Shown here one piece after another: positions 51,997-61,441 of a stretch of 64,000 nucleotides of DNA. The position numbers and the translations under genes are program-made. Location of the stretch: positions 1-64,000 of the forward strand of contig CAKZQS010000004.1 of assembly GCA_937141935.1 (NCBI GenBank). Reading direction: 5' to 3'. The DNA comes from an uncultured Ectothiorhodospiraceae bacterium (lineage in GTDB: Bacteria; Pseudomonadota; Gammaproteobacteria; Nevskiales; Oceanococcaceae). The stretch's first letter is position 1; the number at the start of each line of letters is the position of its first letter. The notes beneath the pieces are model-generated. The model was not told the DNA's origin. It saw only the letters and a list, made by a program, of their open reading frames with translations, and did not search any database.

Positions 51997-52797
51997 ATGT
52001 CGATGGCCAACAAGGTGGCGGTGATTACCGGGGCTTCGGCCGGTGTGGGCGAGGCCACCGCGCGGCAACTGGCGGCGCAGGGCGCCACGCTGGTGCTGGC
52101 GGCGCGCACGCCCGGGCCCTTGCAGGCGCTGGCCACGGAGCTGGGTGCCACGGCCGTGCCTACCGATGTGCAACAGCCGGCGGATTGCCAGCGCCTGATC
52201 GACACGGCGCTGCAGCAGCATGGCGGCATCGACCTGCTGGTCAACAACGCCGGCTGCAACCACCGTGGCGAGGTGCGCGAGGTCGGCGCCGAGCAGCTGG
52301 CCCAGGTCATCGATGTGAATCTGCGCGCGCCGCTGATCCTGACCCGGCTGGCGCTGGACAGCCTGATCGAACGCCGCGGCGCGGTGGTCAACGTGGCCTC
52401 GCTGGCCGGGCGCACGCCGCTGCCGCACGAGGCGGCCTACTCGGCCAGCAAGTTCGGGCTGCGGGCCTTCACGCTGGCGCTGCATGAGGAACTGCGCGGC
52501 TCCGGCGTGCGGGTCAGCGTGGTGTCGCCGGGCCCCATCGACACCGGCTTCATCATGCAGGCCATCGACGAGGTGCCGGACACGGTGTTCTCGCAGCCGA
52601 TGTCGACGGCCGACGAGGTGGCCGCGGCGATTCTGGCCTGCGCCGCCGACGGTCGGCCCGAGCGCGCGCTGCCCAGCAGCGGGGGGCACCTGACCACGCT
52701 GGCCTATCTGCTGCCCGGCCTGGCCCGGCGGCTGCGCCCGGCGCTGGAGCGCAAGGGGGCCAAGGCCAAGGCGCGCTACCGCGCGCGCCAGGGCTGA
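51997..52797 (+). CDS. Short-chain dehydrogenase/reductase (classical SDR)
   Basis: The 266-aa enzyme has NAD(P) motif ITGASAGVGEATARQLAAQG, NNAGCNHRGE, the catalytic Ser in VVNVASLAGR and Tyr-x3-Lys in AAYSASKFGLRAF. It oxidises or reduces a hydroxyl/keto group; substrate unknown. ATG 51997 follows GACGGGAGACG; ATG 52003 is a second possible start. The next gene starts one base after the stop. Confidence 0.92.
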   Translation: MSMANKVAVITGASAGVGEATARQLAAQGATLVLAARTPGPLQALATELGATAVPTDVQQPADCQRLIDTALQQHGGIDLLVNNAGCNHRGEVREVGAEQLAQVIDVNLRAPLILTRLALDSLIERRGAVVNVASLAGRTPLPHEAAYSASKFGLRAFTLALHEELRGSGVRVSVVSPGPIDTGFIMQAIDEVPDTVFSQPMSTADEVAAAILACAADGRPERALPSSGGHLTTLAYLLPGLARRLRPALERKGAKAKARYRARQG

Positions 52798-52798
52798 C

Positions 52799-53797
52799 AT
52801 GGCCGACCACCAGCCGCGGCAGGTCTTCGTCACCGGCGGCTCGGGCTATGTCGGTCGCAACCTGATCCGGCGCCTGCGCCGCGAGCGCTGCGTGGTCACC
52901 GCGCTGGCCCGCTCGGAGGGCGCGGCCAATCAGGTCGCCGCACTGGGGGCCACGCCGGCGCGCGGCGACCTGCTTGACGGGGATTCGCTGCGGCTGGGCA
53001 TGCAGGGCTGCGACACCGTGTTTCACGCCGCGGCGCTCGTGGATGAATGGGGCCCGCGCCAGGACTTTCGCCGCATCAATGTCGATGGCACGGCCGCGGT
53101 GCTCGCCGCCGCGCGCGACAGCGGCGTGGGCTGCTTCGTGCACGTGGGCACCGAGGCGGTGTTCGCCGACGGCCGCAGCTCGCTGGCCGAGCTGGACGAA
53201 AGCCGGCCGCTGCCCACCGCGCCGCTGCCGCGCTACCCCGCCACCAAGGCCGCCGCCGAGGCGCTGGTGCGCGAGGCCAACGGCAAGAGCTTTCGTTGCG
53301 TGGTGCTGCGCCCGCGGCTGATCTGGGGCAATGACGACACCTCGGTGCTGCCCAAGCTGATCGAGGCCGTGCAGAGCGGCCGCTTTGTCTGGGCCGACCA
53401 CGGCCGGGCGCTGACCAGCACCACCCATGTCGAGAACGTCTGCGAGGGTTTGTGGCTGGCGGCCTGCCGCGGGCGCGGCGGCGAGGCCTATTTCGTCAGC
53501 GATGGCGAGCCCGTGCCCTATCGCGACTTCTTTCCGCCGCTGCTGGCCACCGCCGGCGTCACGATGCCGCGCAAGTCGGTGCCGCTGGCCTTGGCCAGCG
53601 CCTACGCCAGCACGATGGAGGCGCTGTGGGAGCGGCTGCCGCTGCGCGGGGCGCCGCCGGCCACGCGGCTGATGGTCGAGCTGGGGGCCAAGCCGGTCAC
53701 GCTGTCGCACGCGAAGGCGACCCAGGAGCTGGGCTATGCGCCGCAGCTCAGCCGCGCCGAGGGCCTGGCCCGGCTGGGGGCCTGCGGCGCGGGCTGA
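52799..53797 (+). CDS. Extended SDR (NAD-dependent epimerase/3-beta-HSD-like)
   Basis: The 332-aa protein has the extended-SDR motif VFVTGGSGYVGRNLIRRLRR, HAAALVDEWGPRQDFRRINV, TEAVFADGRSSLAELDESRP and the catalytic YPATKAAAEALVREA, then VVLRPRLIWG and the substrate domain STTHVENVCEGLWLAACRGR. It resembles NAD(P)-steroid dehydrogenase/isomerase-like proteins more than sugar epimerases. It follows the SDR gene immediately, so the two may act on the same lipid-like substrate. Confidence 0.88.
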   Translation: MADHQPRQVFVTGGSGYVGRNLIRRLRRERCVVTALARSEGAANQVAALGATPARGDLLDGDSLRLGMQGCDTVFHAAALVDEWGPRQDFRRINVDGTAAVLAAARDSGVGCFVHVGTEAVFADGRSSLAELDESRPLPTAPLPRYPATKAAAEALVREANGKSFRCVVLRPRLIWGNDDTSVLPKLIEAVQSGRFVWADHGRALTSTTHVENVCEGLWLAACRGRGGEAYFVSDGEPVPYRDFFPPLLATAGVTMPRKSVPLALASAYASTMEALWERLPLRGAPPATRLMVELGAKPVTLSHAKATQELGYAPQLSRAEGLARLGACGAG

Positions 53798-53893
53798 GCC
53801 GCGCCCGGCATCCCCGCCCCGCGCGGCGCCGCGGCCCGCGCTGGCGCCGCGGCCCGGCGCCTTGAGCCCTATTGCGCGGCCGGCCCGCGGGGA

Positions 53894-53905
53894 TGACCTA
53901 GGTCA
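53894..53905. promoter_or_regulatory. Palindrome TGACCTAGGTCA, FNR/Anr-like site
   Basis: A perfect 12-bp dyad embedded in ATGAC-CTAG-GTCAA, near the FNR/Anr consensus TTGAT-N4-ATCAA. It lies about 90 bases upstream of the secreted-protein gene at 53990, consistent with an activator site. The match is imperfect on the left arm. Confidence 0.35.
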
Positions 53906-53989
53906 AGGGCGCTCGCAACGCGCGCCGCGGCCTGCCTAGGGTGCCAATCACCGGCCTCCGGCCGGACTGGTTTGACCCGAGGTATCAAC

Positions 53990-54433
53990 ATGATTCGCAG
54001 CATCGCAATTCTGGCCGCCCTGCTGTTCAGCGTGGGCGCCATCGCCGGCCACCATGCCGAGTCGGTGGCCGTGCCCGGCAGCGACGTGCGTGTCCACGAG
54101 GCCAACGGCGTGCGCTATGTCAGCGGCGGCGTGGGCGACACCGAGCAGGCCGCCATCGAGCGCAACTTTGGCGACTACGCGCTGAAAGTGATCAACGTGC
54201 GCGCCGAGCCCAACGGGCAGGCCTATGTGTCGGACGTCAAGGTCTGGCTGGGCCACGCCAATGGCGAGAAGATCCTGCAGACCCGCACCGGCGGACCCTG
54301 GTTGCTCGCCGACCTGGCGCCGGGCAAGTACCAGCTGCGCGCCTGGTTCAAGGGCGAAGAGCAGCGCCGCGATTTCAGCATCGGCCCCGCCGACCGCCAG
54401 CGCGTGCTGCTGTTGTGGAATAACGCACGCTAA
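53990..54433 (+). CDS. Secreted beta-rich protein (carboxypeptidase regulatory-like fold)
   Basis: The 147-aa product has a signal cut after VGAIAG, then HHAESVAVPGSDVRVHEANG, VRYVSGGVGDTEQAAIERNF, and a beta-sandwich part: LKVINVRAEPNGQAYVSDVK, LADLAPGKYQLRAWFKGEEQ with RRDFSIG. The last part reads like a regulatory-like (CarboxypepD_reg) sandwich. It sits in the periplasm; role unknown. A FNR-like dyad lies upstream. Confidence 0.75.
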   Translation: MIRSIAILAALLFSVGAIAGHHAESVAVPGSDVRVHEANGVRYVSGGVGDTEQAAIERNFGDYALKVINVRAEPNGQAYVSDVKVWLGHANGEKILQTRTGGPWLLADLAPGKYQLRAWFKGEEQRRDFSIGPADRQRVLLLWNNAR

Positions 54434-54455
54434 AGCCGCTTCGGTCACGCCGATC

Positions 54456-54480
54456 CCGCAGCGCCGATTCGGCGCTGCGG
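54456..54480. terminator. Strong hairpin after the 53990 gene (possible terminator)
   Basis: CCGCAGCGCCG-ATT-CGGCGCTGCGG is a perfect 11-bp stem 23 bases after the stop. No T-run follows, so it may act with Rho or protect the transcript end. Confidence 0.4.
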
Positions 54481-54712
54481 CCGCGGGCCCCAGCCCGCGT
54501 TGGGCCGCGTCAGCGCGAGTCAGCCCGAGTCAAATTAGGGCTGCACGACGGCCTGCGCCAATGACGACAAGGGCGCAAAGCGCCCTGTCGCGTGGGTTGC
54601 GCTAGCGTGGCGAACCCAAGGTCTCCTCCTCCGGTCCGGATCGCACCTTGACCGCAGGGGAGCAAGCTTAGCGCGCCTGAGTGCGGCTTGTCTGTCGTAA
54701 AAGCTTGCCCAT

Positions 54713-57169
54713 TCAGGGGCATGCAGAGCGCGGGCCATCAACTTCCACTGGCCCGGAGATGCCGGTGTAGGGCTGCGGCCCCATCAGCGGAGTGATCTGC
54801 GCGACGCCCTCGTGGCGCAGGCGATAGGTGCCCGGCGCCTGATTGCGCGGCACCCGCCACAGCAGCCGCGCATTCGACGGGCCGGTAAAGGGCGGGTCGA
54901 AGGCCAGCGGCGGCGGCACCGCCGGTTCCCAGTAGAACCACAGCTCGGCGTCGCGATCCTGGTAGACCACCTCCCAGTCGCCGTCGGCGCGCTGGCGCTC
55001 CACATAGGCATAGCTGCCGCCGATGCGCGGGTCGTTGCGCGGGTGGCCGGCCACGAAGGTGGCCTCGACCACATCGCCCGGCGCCGCCGTGGCGGGCGCG
55101 TCGCTGACGGTGGCGCCAAAGTCGCCGCCGCTGCCGGGCAGGTCGGAGGGGATATACGGCGGCCGGATCAGCCGCGGCGTCTTGCGCACCGGGGCCTCGC
55201 CCTCGGGCGCCGGCTCGCCGTCGCGCATCGCGCGGGCCAGCACCAGGCTTTGCTGCGCCACGGCCGCGTGCGTCCACGGGCCATACAGCGTCGACGCGCC
55301 CTCGTACTGCTGCGCCGAATATTCCTCGCGGGTGGTCAGGTAGTGGGCGAAGTCGTTGACCAGGCCGGCGATGACCAGCGTGTCCACGCCCACCGGTGCC
55401 AGCACCGGGTACAGCAGGCTGCGCAGGCGCCGCGCGGCGACCGTGGTCACCTCCCAGGGCAGGCCCAGCACGGCCAGGTTGCCGATGCGGATCAGCTGGA
55501 AGGGCAGCGTTTCGGTCGAGGAGGGCAGCAGCACCGGCTTCTCGGCCTGGCAGTCGTAATCGCCCAGAAAGCCCAGCTCGTCGAAGTTGCACATGGCCAC
55601 CGCCGAGGCGACATGCGGCGGGATGAACTCGGCCGGCCAGCTCTCCGGGAACGGTGCAATCGAGGGGTCCAGCAGCACCGCGACATCGCGCTGCGCGGCC
55701 GCCAGCAGGTCGGGCGAGCTGTCGCAGCGCGCGCCTTCCTCGGTAGGGCCGCGGCCGTCCTCGGCGCCGGCGCCAAAGCTCACGCCCAGCGCGCCGTCGC
55801 AGGTGCGCTTGGGTTGCGCGTCCAGCGCCTCGGGGTGGGCCAGGCTGTCCAGCACCACCGGGTCAGTGATCTCGATGCCGGGCATGCGCACGCGCATCAG
55901 CCGCGTGTCGACCGGCCCCTGCAGCGGCCGGCCCTCGCCAAAGAGCTGCAGCGCCGAGACCAGGTGCTTGGTGCCGGAGATGCGGTTGGACTCATAGTCG
56001 TCCGCGCCGCCGCCGCCGCCGCGGCGCGGGTCGGGGAAGGGAAATTCCTCGATGGCGATGTTCGGCGAGGCATCGCCCTCGTCGGCCTGGGCGAAGGCGG
56101 CGACGAAGGTGTCCTCCCCTTCGGCCGCGGCGTAATCGGTGCGCATCAGCCGCTCGAAGAGCAGGGCCGCATAGCCCTTGTTGTCGCCGGAGACCAGCGG
56201 CGTGGTCGGGCCGACCACGGTCGGGTGCACGCCAAACCAGTGGATCAGGCCGATGCGGCTGCCGTCGGCGCGCTCGAAGGTCAGCTGCACCACGCGCTTG
56301 TTGTTGTCGATAATCTCGCCGCGCTCGTTGGTAAAGGCGGCGCGCTCGGCCTCCGGGTTCTGCACGAAGGCCGGCTTGGAGCGGTTGATGTTGGTGTTCA
56401 GCAGTTCGCCGGTGGCCAGGCGGATCGTGCCCTCTTCGGGGTGCGCCTCCAGGTTGGCATGGGCACGGCGGATGGCGCGCACGATGCCGTCGACGATCAG
56501 CGCGTAGGTGTCCTCGTCGAAGCCGTAGTGGAACAGGTTGCCGCCGTCGTCATGCGAAAAGCCGGCCGCACCGGAGTGCGTATGCGTGGCCGACAGCATG
56601 ATGTTCTCCGGCCCGTACACGGCCGACAGCTCCTCGTCGGCGGCAATCGCATCCAGCACGCCGCGGCGCAGGCTGGTCCAGATCATGCCGATGTCGGCGG
56701 ACATGAACAGCAAGCGCTGCCCGTTGCAGGGCGACTCGATGGCAAAGGCCCGCGCGTACTGGCGGGTGTGCAGGCCGGAATAGATCTGGAAGGGGTTCTC
56801 CCAGCCGGCGCCGCCGGTGTTGACGATGATGCCCGTCACATCCGCCAGCCCGCTGCCCATGCGGTAGCCGCGCGCCTGCCCGCAGGGCGCCGCCGCGCTG
56901 CCGGCAGCCGGGCGGTCGACTTCGAGGCGGCCGGGGGCATCCAGGCCCGCGCCCACTTGCAGCAGCGGGCTGTCGAGCAGGCAGGCGGCCAGTTCGGGCT
57001 CGGCCACGCGGCTGGCGACGCTGGCGGTCGGCGCATCGGCGCGCGGCGCGGGGTTCGCATCGGTGGCGTCGCGGCCGCCGTTGCAGGCGCTCAGGCCGCC
57101 CAGCAGCAGCAGCGTGGCCAGAATCGATCGCGGGGCCGGCAGGCCCGGCGGGAAGGGGCGCATCATCAT
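54713..57169 (-). CDS. Neutral/alkaline ceramidase-like lipoprotein
   Basis: The 818-aa protein hydrolyses the amide bond of ceramide-like lipids in family members, using a zinc site and a Ser nucleophile. Seen here: lipobox LGGLSACNG (Cys29), GSGLADVTGIIVNTGGAGWE, SGLHTRQYARAFAIE, LFMSADIGMIWTSLRRGVLD, ATHTHSGAAGFSHDDG (zinc histidines) and TNINRSKPAF with nucleophile Ser264. It is longer than the Pseudomonas enzyme, mainly through an N-terminal linker and an inserted region. It should be outside the cytoplasm. Three Met codons open the gene; 57169 is the first. Confidence 0.88.
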   Translation of the reverse strand: MMMRPFPPGLPAPRSILATLLLLGGLSACNGGRDATDANPAPRADAPTASVASRVAEPELAACLLDSPLLQVGAGLDAPGRLEVDRPAAGSAAAPCGQARGYRMGSGLADVTGIIVNTGGAGWENPFQIYSGLHTRQYARAFAIESPCNGQRLLFMSADIGMIWTSLRRGVLDAIAADEELSAVYGPENIMLSATHTHSGAAGFSHDDGGNLFHYGFDEDTYALIVDGIVRAIRRAHANLEAHPEEGTIRLATGELLNTNINRSKPAFVQNPEAERAAFTNERGEIIDNNKRVVQLTFERADGSRIGLIHWFGVHPTVVGPTTPLVSGDNKGYAALLFERLMRTDYAAAEGEDTFVAAFAQADEGDASPNIAIEEFPFPDPRRGGGGGADDYESNRISGTKHLVSALQLFGEGRPLQGPVDTRLMRVRMPGIEITDPVVLDSLAHPEALDAQPKRTCDGALGVSFGAGAEDGRGPTEEGARCDSSPDLLAAAQRDVAVLLDPSIAPFPESWPAEFIPPHVASAVAMCNFDELGFLGDYDCQAEKPVLLPSSTETLPFQLIRIGNLAVLGLPWEVTTVAARRLRSLLYPVLAPVGVDTLVIAGLVNDFAHYLTTREEYSAQQYEGASTLYGPWTHAAVAQQSLVLARAMRDGEPAPEGEAPVRKTPRLIRPPYIPSDLPGSGGDFGATVSDAPATAAPGDVVEATFVAGHPRNDPRIGGSYAYVERQRADGDWEVVYQDRDAELWFYWEPAVPPPLAFDPPFTGPSNARLLWRVPRNQAPGTYRLRHEGVAQITPLMGPQPYTGISGPVEVDGPRSACP

Positions 57170-57331
57170 CAGGTCTCCGTCTCGCCCAGTCGGGGCGCGG
57201 CCGATTATGCCGCCGGCCCCGGGCCGCGCGAGGCACCCACAATGTATTTGCTACCCGTGCCGGGAGGCGGCGCCGCAACCGGGGCGGCGACCACGACGGG
57301 GCCACGAATGTGGCTGCTACGGGGGCGCGAC

Positions 57332-58228
57332 CTAGGGCCCGCGGGCCGCCAGGGCCTGCTCCAGCGCGCCGGCCAGCTCGGGCTGGCCAAAGCGGTAGCC
57401 CTGTTCGGCCAGCCGGGCCGGGGCGATTTCCTGGTCGGTCAGCAACAGCGTGCTCATCTCGCCCATCAGCAGGCGCAGCGCCGGCGCCGGGGCGCGCAGC
57501 AGCAGCGGCCGGCGCAGCACCTGGGCCAGCGTGCGGGCGAACTCCCGCTGCGTGGCCCGCTGCGGCGCGACGACGTTGAAGGCGCCGCGGTAGCGCTCAT
57601 CCTCCAGCGCGCGGGCGATGACGCCGGTGACATCGGCGCGGTGCACCCAGGCCATGTGTTGCGCGCCCGGGCCCATGACCGCGCCCAGGCCCAGCTGGAA
57701 GGGCAGGCGCATCTGCGCCAGCGCGCCGCCCGGCCCCAGCACCACGGCCAGACGCAGGCAGACCAGGCGCTCGACGCCCAGCCGCGTGCTGGCCGCCGCC
57801 GCCGCGGCCTCCCAGTCCACGCACAGGCGGGCGGCGAAGTCCTCGCCGGGGCCGTCCTCTTCCGTGTGCACGCGGCCCTGGGTCTCGCCGTAGTAGCCCA
57901 CCGCGGAGCCGTTGATCCACAGCTTGGGCTGCAGGCCCTGCGCATCCAGCGCCGCCGCCAGCTGCTGGGTGAAATCGATCCGCGAGCTGCGCAACTCGGC
58001 CTTGCGCGATTCGCTCCAGCGCTTGGCGCCCAGGTTCTCGCCGGCCAGGTTGATCACGGCATCCAGCGGGCCGGGAATCGATTCCAGGCCCCGCACCACC
58101 TCGCCGGCGAGCACTTCGCCGGGCTTGGGCTCGCGGCGAAAGTGCAGCAGCAGCTCGTGGGCGGCGCCCAGCCGTTGTTGCAGGGCGCGGCCGATGAAGC
58201 CGCTGGCGCCGGTCAGAAAGATGCGCAT
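57332..58228 (-). CDS. TIGR01777-family epimerase (YfcH-like)
   Basis: The 298-aa protein has the SDR start MRIFLTGASGFIGRALQQRL, VINLAGENLGAKRWSESRKA, the signature LWINGSAVGYYGETQGRVHT, RLAVVLGPGGALAQMRLPFQ and WVHRADVTGVIARALEDERY. It is an atypical NAD(P)-dependent epimerase of unknown substrate. ATG 58228 starts at the nucleotide motif. It lies 28 bases beyond the pdeM stop, possibly at the end of the repair operon's transcript. Confidence 0.92.
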   Translation of the reverse strand: MRIFLTGASGFIGRALQQRLGAAHELLLHFRREPKPGEVLAGEVVRGLESIPGPLDAVINLAGENLGAKRWSESRKAELRSSRIDFTQQLAAALDAQGLQPKLWINGSAVGYYGETQGRVHTEEDGPGEDFAARLCVDWEAAAAAASTRLGVERLVCLRLAVVLGPGGALAQMRLPFQLGLGAVMGPGAQHMAWVHRADVTGVIARALEDERYRGAFNVVAPQRATQREFARTLAQVLRRPLLLRAPAPALRLLMGEMSTLLLTDQEIAPARLAEQGYRFGQPELAGALEQALAARGP

Positions 58229-58256
58229 CGGATGCCTCCTTGAGGGCACGGGTAGA

Positions 58257-58925
58257 TCATGGGGCCGGCAGCGGCAGGGCCGCAACCGTGTCCGGTCCGG
58301 CCGCCCAGACGCGGTCGCCGGCCTGAGGGCGGATCGCGTAGCCGCCGGTCAGCCCGCCGAAAGCGGGCAGGATCAGCTGCGCGCCGCGTTGCCAGAACAC
58401 TGGCAGGCGCAGCCGCTGGCGGGCGCCGCCGCGCCAGTGCAGCGCCGGGTGGATATGCCCGCCCAGCCCGGGCTCCGTGTCCTCGGCGGGCGCGTCATGC
58501 CACAGGCGCAGGCCGCCCAGCGGCGTGCCCTCGTCCAGCAGTTCCAGCCCGAGCAGGCTGGCCAGCCGCCGCGGCGCCCGGTCGTGGTTGCCGACCACCA
58601 GCCACAGATCCAGTTCGGTGTGGCGCGCGCGCCAGTCCTGCACCGCCGCCACCCAGGGGGCGCGGCGCTCGGGCGGGGCGGCGTGGACCAAATCGCCCAG
58701 CACGAGCAGGCGGCGGGCGCCGCAGGCGGCCAGCAGCGCATCGATGCGGCTCAGGTCGCTCACGCTGGCCCCAGCCGGCACCGCCAGGCCCTGGCGGCGG
58801 AAGACATCGCCCTTGCCCAGGTGCACGTCCGCCAGCACCAGGCAATCCTGCGCCGGCCAGTACAGCGCGCGGTCGGCCAGCAGCCGCAGCGGCGCAGTGT
58901 CGGCGCGCAGCCGGATGTCGATCAT
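58257..58925 (-). CDS. pdeM: Ligase-associated endonuclease PdeM
   Basis: The 222-aa metallo-phosphoesterase has the family metal motifs: VLADVHLGKGDVFRRQG, LLVLGDLVHAA, LVVGNHDRAPRRL and LGGHIHPALHWRG. In Pseudomonas putida the homologous MPE is a Mn2+-dependent DNA endonuclease working with the linked helicase, ligase and exonuclease. It is the last gene of this repair operon and overlaps the helicase gene by 4 bases. Confidence 0.92.
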   Translation of the reverse strand: MIDIRLRADTAPLRLLADRALYWPAQDCLVLADVHLGKGDVFRRQGLAVPAGASVSDLSRIDALLAACGARRLLVLGDLVHAAPPERRAPWVAAVQDWRARHTELDLWLVVGNHDRAPRRLASLLGLELLDEGTPLGGLRLWHDAPAEDTEPGLGGHIHPALHWRGGARQRLRLPVFWQRGAQLILPAFGGLTGGYAIRPQAGDRVWAAGPDTVAALPLPAP

Positions 58926-61441
58926 GCCGCGTCCGCCTGCGCTTCCAGGCCCTGGGCCACGCGGGCCAGGCGCTCGGCGAGCGACTCGCTGGACAGCTGC
59001 TGGCGCTGCGACTCGGCATACAGCGGAAAGGCGAAGGGCGTCAGCCGCGCCGGCGTCGTGACGACGCGCGGGCGCCGCGGCAGCGCGGCCACCAGCGCCG
59101 CCAGCCGCGGGTAGTCCAGTTCGCGCTCCAGCACCTCGCGGCGCGCCTGGGCCAGCAGCGGGTTGCTGGGGTCGTAGCGGGCAAAGACGTCATAGAGCAG
59201 GCCGGTGGACATCTGCACCTGGCGGCTGCTCTTGCCGCGGCCCGGGTAGCCGGTAAAAACCAGCCCGGCCGCCTGGGCGATCTCGCGAAAGTGCCGCCGG
59301 GCCAGTTCGGCCGCATTCAGCGCCGCATCCAGCGTGGACTCCAGGTCCTCGATGCGCAGCAGGGCGTCGAGCCAGGCCGGGTCCTGCGGCCAGGGCTGCG
59401 TGGACAGCAGGTCCAGGCCGTAGTCGTTGCAGGCGACGGTGACGCTGCGCGGCCCCTGCTGCGTGGCCCGCCAGGCCAGGCAGGCGCCCAGGCCCTCGTG
59501 CACCGCGCGCCCCGCGCAGGGGTACAGGCACAGATGCCAGCCCTCGCGCGAGCGGATGTGCTCGACCAGCAGGTGCCCCGGGCCCGGTAGCGCGCTCTGC
59601 GCCTGTTGCAGGTCCAGCAGGGGCTGCAGCGCGGTCAGCTCGGGCGCGGCCTTGTGCTGCGCTATTGCCGCGCCTGCCTCCGCCGTCTCCGCCGCCGCCG
59701 CTGGTTCTGCCGCTGGGTCTGGCCCGGCCCGCCCCTGCTGCAGCACGGCCAGGAAGTGCTGCGCCAGCGGCTGCGACAAGGGCAGCCGGCCGCCGCTCCA
59801 GCGCGGCACGGCGGTGCGCTTGCCGCGCGCCAGACGCACCCAGGCCGTGAGCCCCTCGCTGCGCACCAGCTCCAGCACACGGCCGCCAAACAGAAAGCCG
59901 TCGCCGGGCCGCAACCGGGCGATGAAGGCCTCCTCGACCTGCCCCAGCCGGCCGCCGCGCTGCCAGCGCAGCGCCACCTGCGTGTCAGCGGCGATGGTGC
60001 CCACCATCAGGCGGTGGCGGCGGGCGGTCGTGGCATTGCTGATCTGCAGCCGGCCCTGCGCATCCGTGCCCAGGCGGTGGTATTCGGGGTAGGCGCGCAG
60101 CACCTCACCGCCGCGGCCCAAAAAATCCAGCAGCCAGTCCCAGCTCGCCTCGCTGAGCTCGGCATAGGGCGGCGCCAGGCGGATTTCCTCGCGCAGCGCC
60201 GCCGCCGGCTGCGGCTGGCCCAGGCAGCGGGTCAGCACATGCTGCATCAGCACATCCAGGGCGCCGCTGGGCGGGTGCCGTGCCTCCATGTCCCCGGCCT
60301 CCCAGGCGGCGCGCGCCGCGGCGAACTCGGCCAGTTCCAGCGTATGCGTGGGCACGCAGACGATGCGGCTGACGCCGCCCGGGTGGTGCGCCGCGCGCCC
60401 GGCGCGCTGGACCAGGCGGCCCAGCGTGCGCGGCGAGCCGACCTGAATCACCTGGTCGACCGGCTGGAAGTCCACGCCCAGGTCCAGGCTGGAGGTGGCG
60501 ACGACGCAGCGCAGCCTGCCCGCCTTCAGCCCGGCCTCGGCCGCCGCGCGTTCGCTGGCATCCAGCGAGCCGTGATGCAGCGCGATCGCGCCCTTGAGAC
60601 CGGGGCGCTCGCGCAGGGCCTCGAACCACAGCTCGGCCTGCGCGCGGGTGTTGGTGAACAGCAGCGTGCTGCGCGCCCGGGCGAGCTGCGCCTCGACGGC
60701 GCCGCGCATGTTCAGCCCCAAATGCCCGGCCCAGCTCAGCCGCGCCGGGTTGGGCGGGCGCAGCGACAGGATCTGCAGCGGTCGCGCCCGACGCCCGTGC
60801 AGCAGCCGGCCGGGGCGGTCGCCGAGCAGCTGCGCCAGCGCCTGCTCGAGGTTGCCAACGGTGGCCGACAGGCCCCAGACGCGGTGCTTTGGCGCGATGC
60901 GTCGCAGCGCGGCCAGCACCAGCTGTGTCTGCACGCCGCGCTTGTTGCCCAGCAGCTCATGCCATTCATCGACGATGACACCGCGCAGGCTGCCCAGGCC
61001 GGCCAGCGTATCGGCATAGCTGAGCAGCAGGCTGGCCGATTCGGGCGTGGTGATCAGCACCTCCGGCAGGCGCTTGCGCTGGGCGGCCTTGCGCGCGGCG
61101 CTGGTGTCGCCGCTGCGGGTCTCCACCCGCCATTGGGGGCGCAGCACGGCCAGGGGCTTGGCCAGCTCCTGCGCAAGATCGGCGGCCAGCGCGCGCAGCG
61201 GCGTGATCCACAGCAGGCGCAGGCCGCCGCCCGCGTCGGCGATGTCCAGCACGCTGCCCAGCGCGGCCAGCGACTTGCCGCTGCCGGTCGGCGCGTGCAG
61301 CAGCCCGGATTCGCCGGCGGCCGCGGCGCGCCACAGCGCGCTTTGGTGGCCGAGCACGCGGCGGCCTTCGCCGCGTAGCCAGCCGCCCAGTTCGCGGTTG
61401 GCACGGCTCAGGCTGGGGCGTGCTTCGGGCGGGGTATTCAT
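58922..61441 (-). CDS. Ligase-associated DEXH-box helicase (Lhr-type)
   Basis: The 839-aa helicase has Walker A in LLHAPTGSGKSLAALGSVLD, DEXH-type box VDEWHELLGNKRG, SATVGNL, then the second RecA domain with LLFTNTRAQAELWFEALRER, VATSSLDLGVDFQPVDQVIQ and VQRAGRAAHH, followed by the Lhr winged-helix and C-terminal core. Family enzymes are 3'-5' ATP-dependent helicases that also prefer RNA:DNA hybrids. It overlaps the ligase gene by ATGA and pdeM by ATGA, showing a translationally coupled operon. Confidence 0.94.
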   Translation of the reverse strand: MNTPPEARPSLSRANRELGGWLRGEGRRVLGHQSALWRAAAAGESGLLHAPTGSGKSLAALGSVLDIADAGGGLRLLWITPLRALAADLAQELAKPLAVLRPQWRVETRSGDTSAARKAAQRKRLPEVLITTPESASLLLSYADTLAGLGSLRGVIVDEWHELLGNKRGVQTQLVLAALRRIAPKHRVWGLSATVGNLEQALAQLLGDRPGRLLHGRRARPLQILSLRPPNPARLSWAGHLGLNMRGAVEAQLARARSTLLFTNTRAQAELWFEALRERPGLKGAIALHHGSLDASERAAAEAGLKAGRLRCVVATSSLDLGVDFQPVDQVIQVGSPRTLGRLVQRAGRAAHHPGGVSRIVCVPTHTLELAEFAAARAAWEAGDMEARHPPSGALDVLMQHVLTRCLGQPQPAAALREEIRLAPPYAELSEASWDWLLDFLGRGGEVLRAYPEYHRLGTDAQGRLQISNATTARRHRLMVGTIAADTQVALRWQRGGRLGQVEEAFIARLRPGDGFLFGGRVLELVRSEGLTAWVRLARGKRTAVPRWSGGRLPLSQPLAQHFLAVLQQGRAGPDPAAEPAAAAETAEAGAAIAQHKAAPELTALQPLLDLQQAQSALPGPGHLLVEHIRSREGWHLCLYPCAGRAVHEGLGACLAWRATQQGPRSVTVACNDYGLDLLSTQPWPQDPAWLDALLRIEDLESTLDAALNAAELARRHFREIAQAAGLVFTGYPGRGKSSRQVQMSTGLLYDVFARYDPSNPLLAQARREVLERELDYPRLAALVAALPRRPRVVTTPARLTPFAFPLYAESQRQQLSSESLAERLARVAQGLEAQADAA

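Noticed and set aside
54812-58243. Very long + strand frame (1143 codons) opposite the ceramidase and epimerase genes
   Set aside because: It is a shadow of two well-supported minus-strand genes; its translation is Arg/Ala/Gly/Gln-rich with no domain.
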